Below are positions 22,036 to 24,771 of a DNA stretch of 24,771 bases, in pieces. Each line of letters starts with the position of its first letter. The stretch's first letter is position 1. The notes under the pieces were generated by a model, which had not been told where the DNA came from, did no database searches, and worked only from the letters and a program-made list of their open reading frames with translations. Source of the stretch: Bacteroidales bacterium (lineage in GTDB: Bacteria > Bacteroidota > Bacteroidia > Bacteroidales > UBA932); the NCBI GenBank assembly GCA_017383945.1, contig JAFNUQ010000106.1, positions 1 through 24,771 of the forward strand, written 5' to 3'. Both the position numbers and the translations under genes were made by a program.

Positions 22036-24771
22036 ATGAGACGATTACCACGATTTCCATTGCCGATAGCGCTGTTGATAGTGCTATCGTTGGGTGCTTC
22101 TGCACAAGATGCACCGATCTACCAAAGGGGCTACACTGTCACTGAAAACACTATGCCTCCTTCTCCTGAGCCGGCGTCTGCCGTCAAGTATGCAGATGTC
22201 CCTGTTACTCTCAGTCAAGGTCTTGTTCACTACGAAATTCCTTTTTACACTCTTCAGGGGCGGGAACTCTCCGTTCCTATCAGCCTATCCTATACCTCAG
22301 GCGGCATCAAGCTCAATGAGATTGCCGGCGTAGCGGGTCTGGGATGGACGCTCAATGCCGGAGGCTGTATCACCCGCACCGTGATCGATATGCCGGATGA
22401 GTTCACCTCTGCGCAGTTTGAGCACGAGATGCCGTCGGGCACACTCCTCTCCAGCCTCGAGAACCAGTCCAACACCACCGAGGCGATGAACTATCTCAGA
22501 GACATCCTCTGGCGAAGGGTGGACAGCAGCCTGGACAGATTCAGCTACAATATCTGCGGACTGCAGGGCTCCTTTGTCATCCAAGATGACGGAGAGGTGT
22601 ACCAGCTCAGCGGAGACGGAGTCCTCATCTCCTACACCAGAGCAGCCTCTGGCTCAATAGACAGCTTCTCGGTTGTGGGGCCGGACGGAACCATCTACAC
22701 CCTCTCCGAGAAAGAAGTCGCCACACACGAAGGCTCTTCGGATGAGATCTTCACCCCGACGTCAGGTGAGCCCGACAGGTGGACAGCCACAACAGCATGG
22801 TATCTCACACAGATTACCAGCCGCAGCGGTCTGGAGACTGCTCAGCTGACATACTCCTCTCCAAGAGAGTGGGACAGGACTACTTTCTCTACCGCACGAT
22901 CACTGCAGGTCAACAAGTCCGGATCATCCTCTTCCACTACTACTGACCTAGACAGCCGTTATATTGTCCATAGCTATCAGACGAAGGTCCTTTCCGGCAT
23001 CAGCCTTGCAGGATACTCCGCAACCTTCTCCTATGCAAACGATACCGGTAGCCACTACCACACAGGAGGGCAAGGAAACTCCAAGAACAACTTCCCTTTC
23101 AGGCTCACAGCAATCAGCATCGCTGCCCCCGGAGGTGGAGCCAATACCCTCGCCGCACTGGAGTTGGACACACGCAAAGAAAACTACGACGGGCGCATCA
23201 TCCTGAGTGGATTGGAACTCTACAGAAATGGCACTCTTGATGACAGATGGTCGTTCTCCTATAAGACACTTTCTTCCTCTGTCTCGCACTACTCTCAGGA
23301 CTGGTACGGCTACTATAATGCAGAAAACGAGTCCGGCAGCTCTGGCAAAAGCACGCTCTGCCCGTTTGTCTTTCAGTCTCCGTACTTTTACACACAACTG
23401 ACCTACGGCACTCCAAATGCGACCAAAGCGGACTATCTTTCTCTTACGGCCATAAACCACGACGGAGCAAGCACCGGCTTTACCTATGAGGGTAACAGCT
23501 ATTCTCAAGGCAATCTCTCCTCCTCTATCGGTGTGAGGATAAAGACCATCAGCGTTTCAGAAAACATGGCACTCAGACAGGAACGCCAGTTCTCCTACAC
23601 AGAACCGAGTGCCAGTGGTCCTGTCTTCCCACAGGATAACATGTATACCACACTCTCGGTGAAGCAGTCTCTTGGCGGAGGCTCTGATCCTACGAGTCCG
23701 GTCTTTAATGCCTCCTATCTCTTTAACTTCTCCCTTCACGAGACACCGGTAGTTCTCGGACCATCCCTCCAGGACACATACATCAGGTATGGCAAGGTCA
23801 CAGAAGATGTCTCTCAAGGTAGAACGCTTAACCCAGGCCCGGCCGCAAGGACCGTCTATCACTTCACCCCGTCAGAGACCTATCCGCTCGTCACAAGCAC
23901 CATCTCACGTTTTCCTTCTACCTGGGAGAGTACCTATGACAGCGTAAGCAGTCCGGTAGAGGCGTGGATCGGTGTCAGACCGGAATATCTCAACAGCGGA
24001 CCGGGTGGGCAAAACCTCCTCACACGCACAGAAGTCTATGAGTATAAGAACAACGCTTTTGTGCTTCGTTCCGCTACCGACTATACCTACAATACAAGCA
24101 GTCGCAGCGATGTCCTCGTGGAGTACTACGCCTCGCAGGTGGTGCAGAGATATCTCTATGGTCAGCTTGAGTACTCAGACATCTATCACTTCCCTGTCTA
24201 TGCCTGCAATTACTACGAGAGGAGACCGACCAAGACCGTATCGGTAGAGTATCTCCCTGGTGGTAATAGCACCACCACCGTCAACACCGCCTATAAGTTA
24301 AGGGCAGGACTCAGCACACCAATCCGCGTCAGCTCCGTTTCCAATGAGACTGCAGACGTGACCCGAAGCGTGTCATTCTCTTATGCAGATGACACCGCAA
24401 CTTCATCCGACTGGCAGACAGCGCTCCAGAACCAGCACTATCTCAGTGAGGCAATATCGCAAAGCTACAGTATAGGTGATGGCTCTTCTTCAGGAGGCGG
24501 TATCATTATCAACCCCGACATACCTATAATTACTCCGACAGACCCAATCGTCGATCCTATCACACCTATCAAGCCGGGCAAACCGATTGGCGGGACCAAG
24601 TGGAAGGAAGAGATAAAAGAGTTTGCCTGGTTTACCGTTGACGGGACTCAGAGGCTGCTCCCTTCCATTCATAAGGAGAACACGTTGGGAGTGGAGTCCT
24701 GGAGGGAGACCATCCTGACACGCGACTGTCTGGGCAACGTCTCCTCTTTCAAGGAAAAGGGCAAGCCGGAG
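22036..24771 (+). CDS. Large secreted RHS/YD-repeat-type protein, N-terminal part (3' end beyond window)
   Basis: An uninterrupted frame of 912 codons that runs off the right edge. Signal peptide 1-23 (MRRLPRFPLPIALLIVLSLG, cleavage ASA|Q). The region at about 60-125 is the Bacteroidetes RHS/YD N-terminal domain: beta strands (ISLSYTSGGIKLNE) leading to GVAGLGWTLNAGG at 98-110 and ITRTVID. The rest is Ser/Thr/Tyr-rich beta sequence, with a Pro/Ile-rich linker at about 826-850 (NPDIPIITPTDPIV). The last residues (RDCLGNVSSFKE) look like the onset of YD-type D--GN repeats. Such proteins are surface or secreted, often with a variable C-terminal toxin or effector, which is outside the window. It has its own promoter and no recognisable partner here. 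Confidence 0.78.
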   Translation, partial: MRRLPRFPLPIALLIVLSLGASAQDAPIYQRGYTVTENTMPPSPEPASAVKYADVPVTLSQGLVHYEIPFYTLQGRELSVPISLSYTSGGIKLNEIAGVAGLGWTLNAGGCITRTVIDMPDEFTSAQFEHEMPSGTLLSSLENQSNTTEAMNYLRDILWRRVDSSLDRFSYNICGLQGSFVIQDDGEVYQLSGDGVLISYTRAASGSIDSFSVVGPDGTIYTLSEKEVATHEGSSDEIFTPTSGEPDRWTATTAWYLTQITSRSGLETAQLTYSSPREWDRTTFSTARSLQVNKSGSSSSTTTDLDSRYIVHSYQTKVLSGISLAGYSATFSYANDTGSHYHTGGQGNSKNNFPFRLTAISIAAPGGGANTLAALELDTRKENYDGRIILSGLELYRNGTLDDRWSFSYKTLSSSVSHYSQDWYGYYNAENESGSSGKSTLCPFVFQSPYFYTQLTYGTPNATKADYLSLTAINHDGASTGFTYEGNSYSQGNLSSSIGVRIKTISVSENMALRQERQFSYTEPSASGPVFPQDNMYTTLSVKQSLGGGSDPTSPVFNASYLFNFSLHETPVVLGPSLQDTYIRYGKVTEDVSQGRTLNPGPAARTVYHFTPSETYPLVTSTISRFPSTWESTYDSVSSPVEAWIGVRPEYLNSGPGGQNLLTRTEVYEYKNNAFVLRSATDYTYNTSSRSDVLVEYYASQVVQRYLYGQLEYSDIYHFPVYACNYYERRPTKTVSVEYLPGGNSTTTVNTAYKLRAGLSTPIRVSSVSNETADVTRSVSFSYADDTATSSDWQTALQNQHYLSEAISQSYSIGDGSSSGGGIIINPDIPIITPTDPIVDPITPIKPGKPIGGTKWKEEIKEFAWFTVDGTQRLLPSIHKENTLGVESWRETILTRDCLGNVSSFKEKGKPE

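Noticed and set aside
22290..23862. Several minus- and plus-strand frames of 60-190 codons
   Set aside because: All lie within the uninterrupted 912-codon RHS/YD frame starting at 22036, which has a signal peptide and promoter.

Overview
The window reads as a chromosomal segment of a gut-type Bacteroidales bacterium. The basis is protein-level: a complete Bat (Bacteroides aerotolerance) gene cluster behind a MoxR ATPase, a Der GTPase of the short roughly 436-residue size, a ParC with the long Bacteroidetes-like form, an arabinan-degrading GH43 enzyme, a Bacteroidetes-style RHS/YD surface protein, and promoters matching the Bacteroidetes -33 TTG / -7 TAnnTTTG pattern with little sign of Shine-Dalgarno sites. 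Genus cannot be fixed from sequence alone.

Layout. 1-2592 (+): the 3' end of prs, a small membrane protein with a Cys-rich tail, der, and a YafV-type omega-amidase. The last three overlap one another. 2549-3448 (-): a YhcC-type radical SAM protein, convergent with and overlapping the amidase. 3508-4566 (+): a secreted GH43 arabinanase with its own promoter. 4578-12675 (-): a seven-member operon in which every junction overlaps: moxR, DUF58, a BatX-like membrane protein, batA, batB, batC, and a single reading frame joining batD and batE. 12702-21531 (+): truA, then an exbB-exbD-tonB-like energy-transduction trio from a strong promoter, then a pseudouridine synthase with a repeat-rich N-terminus, era, parC, and a secreted CE1-type esterase ending at a clear intrinsic terminator.

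21532-22035 is the only long non-coding stretch. It holds the terminator, a GC-rich nested inverted repeat of about 127 bp, four hairpin-forming repeats with an exact 52-bp period, and a promoter. From 22036 a reading frame with a signal peptide runs open for 912 codons off the right edge. It is the N-terminal part of a large RHS/YD-type secreted protein.

How it fits together. MoxR, DUF58 and the BatA-E proteins are expected to form an envelope-associated chaperone-like complex: an AAA+ ATPase with MIDAS-bearing VWA proteins and periplasmic TPR partners. The ExbB/ExbD/TonB-like trio would energise outer-membrane processes. der, era, truA and the pseudouridine synthase serve ribosome and tRNA maturation, and parC chromosome decatenation. 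The arabinanase and the esterase are isolated polysaccharide-degradation genes with no SusC/SusD nearby, so this is not a polysaccharide utilisation locus. The parts furthest from routine are the in-frame BatD-BatE fusion with an embedded signal peptide, and the structured non-coding block leading into the RHS gene.
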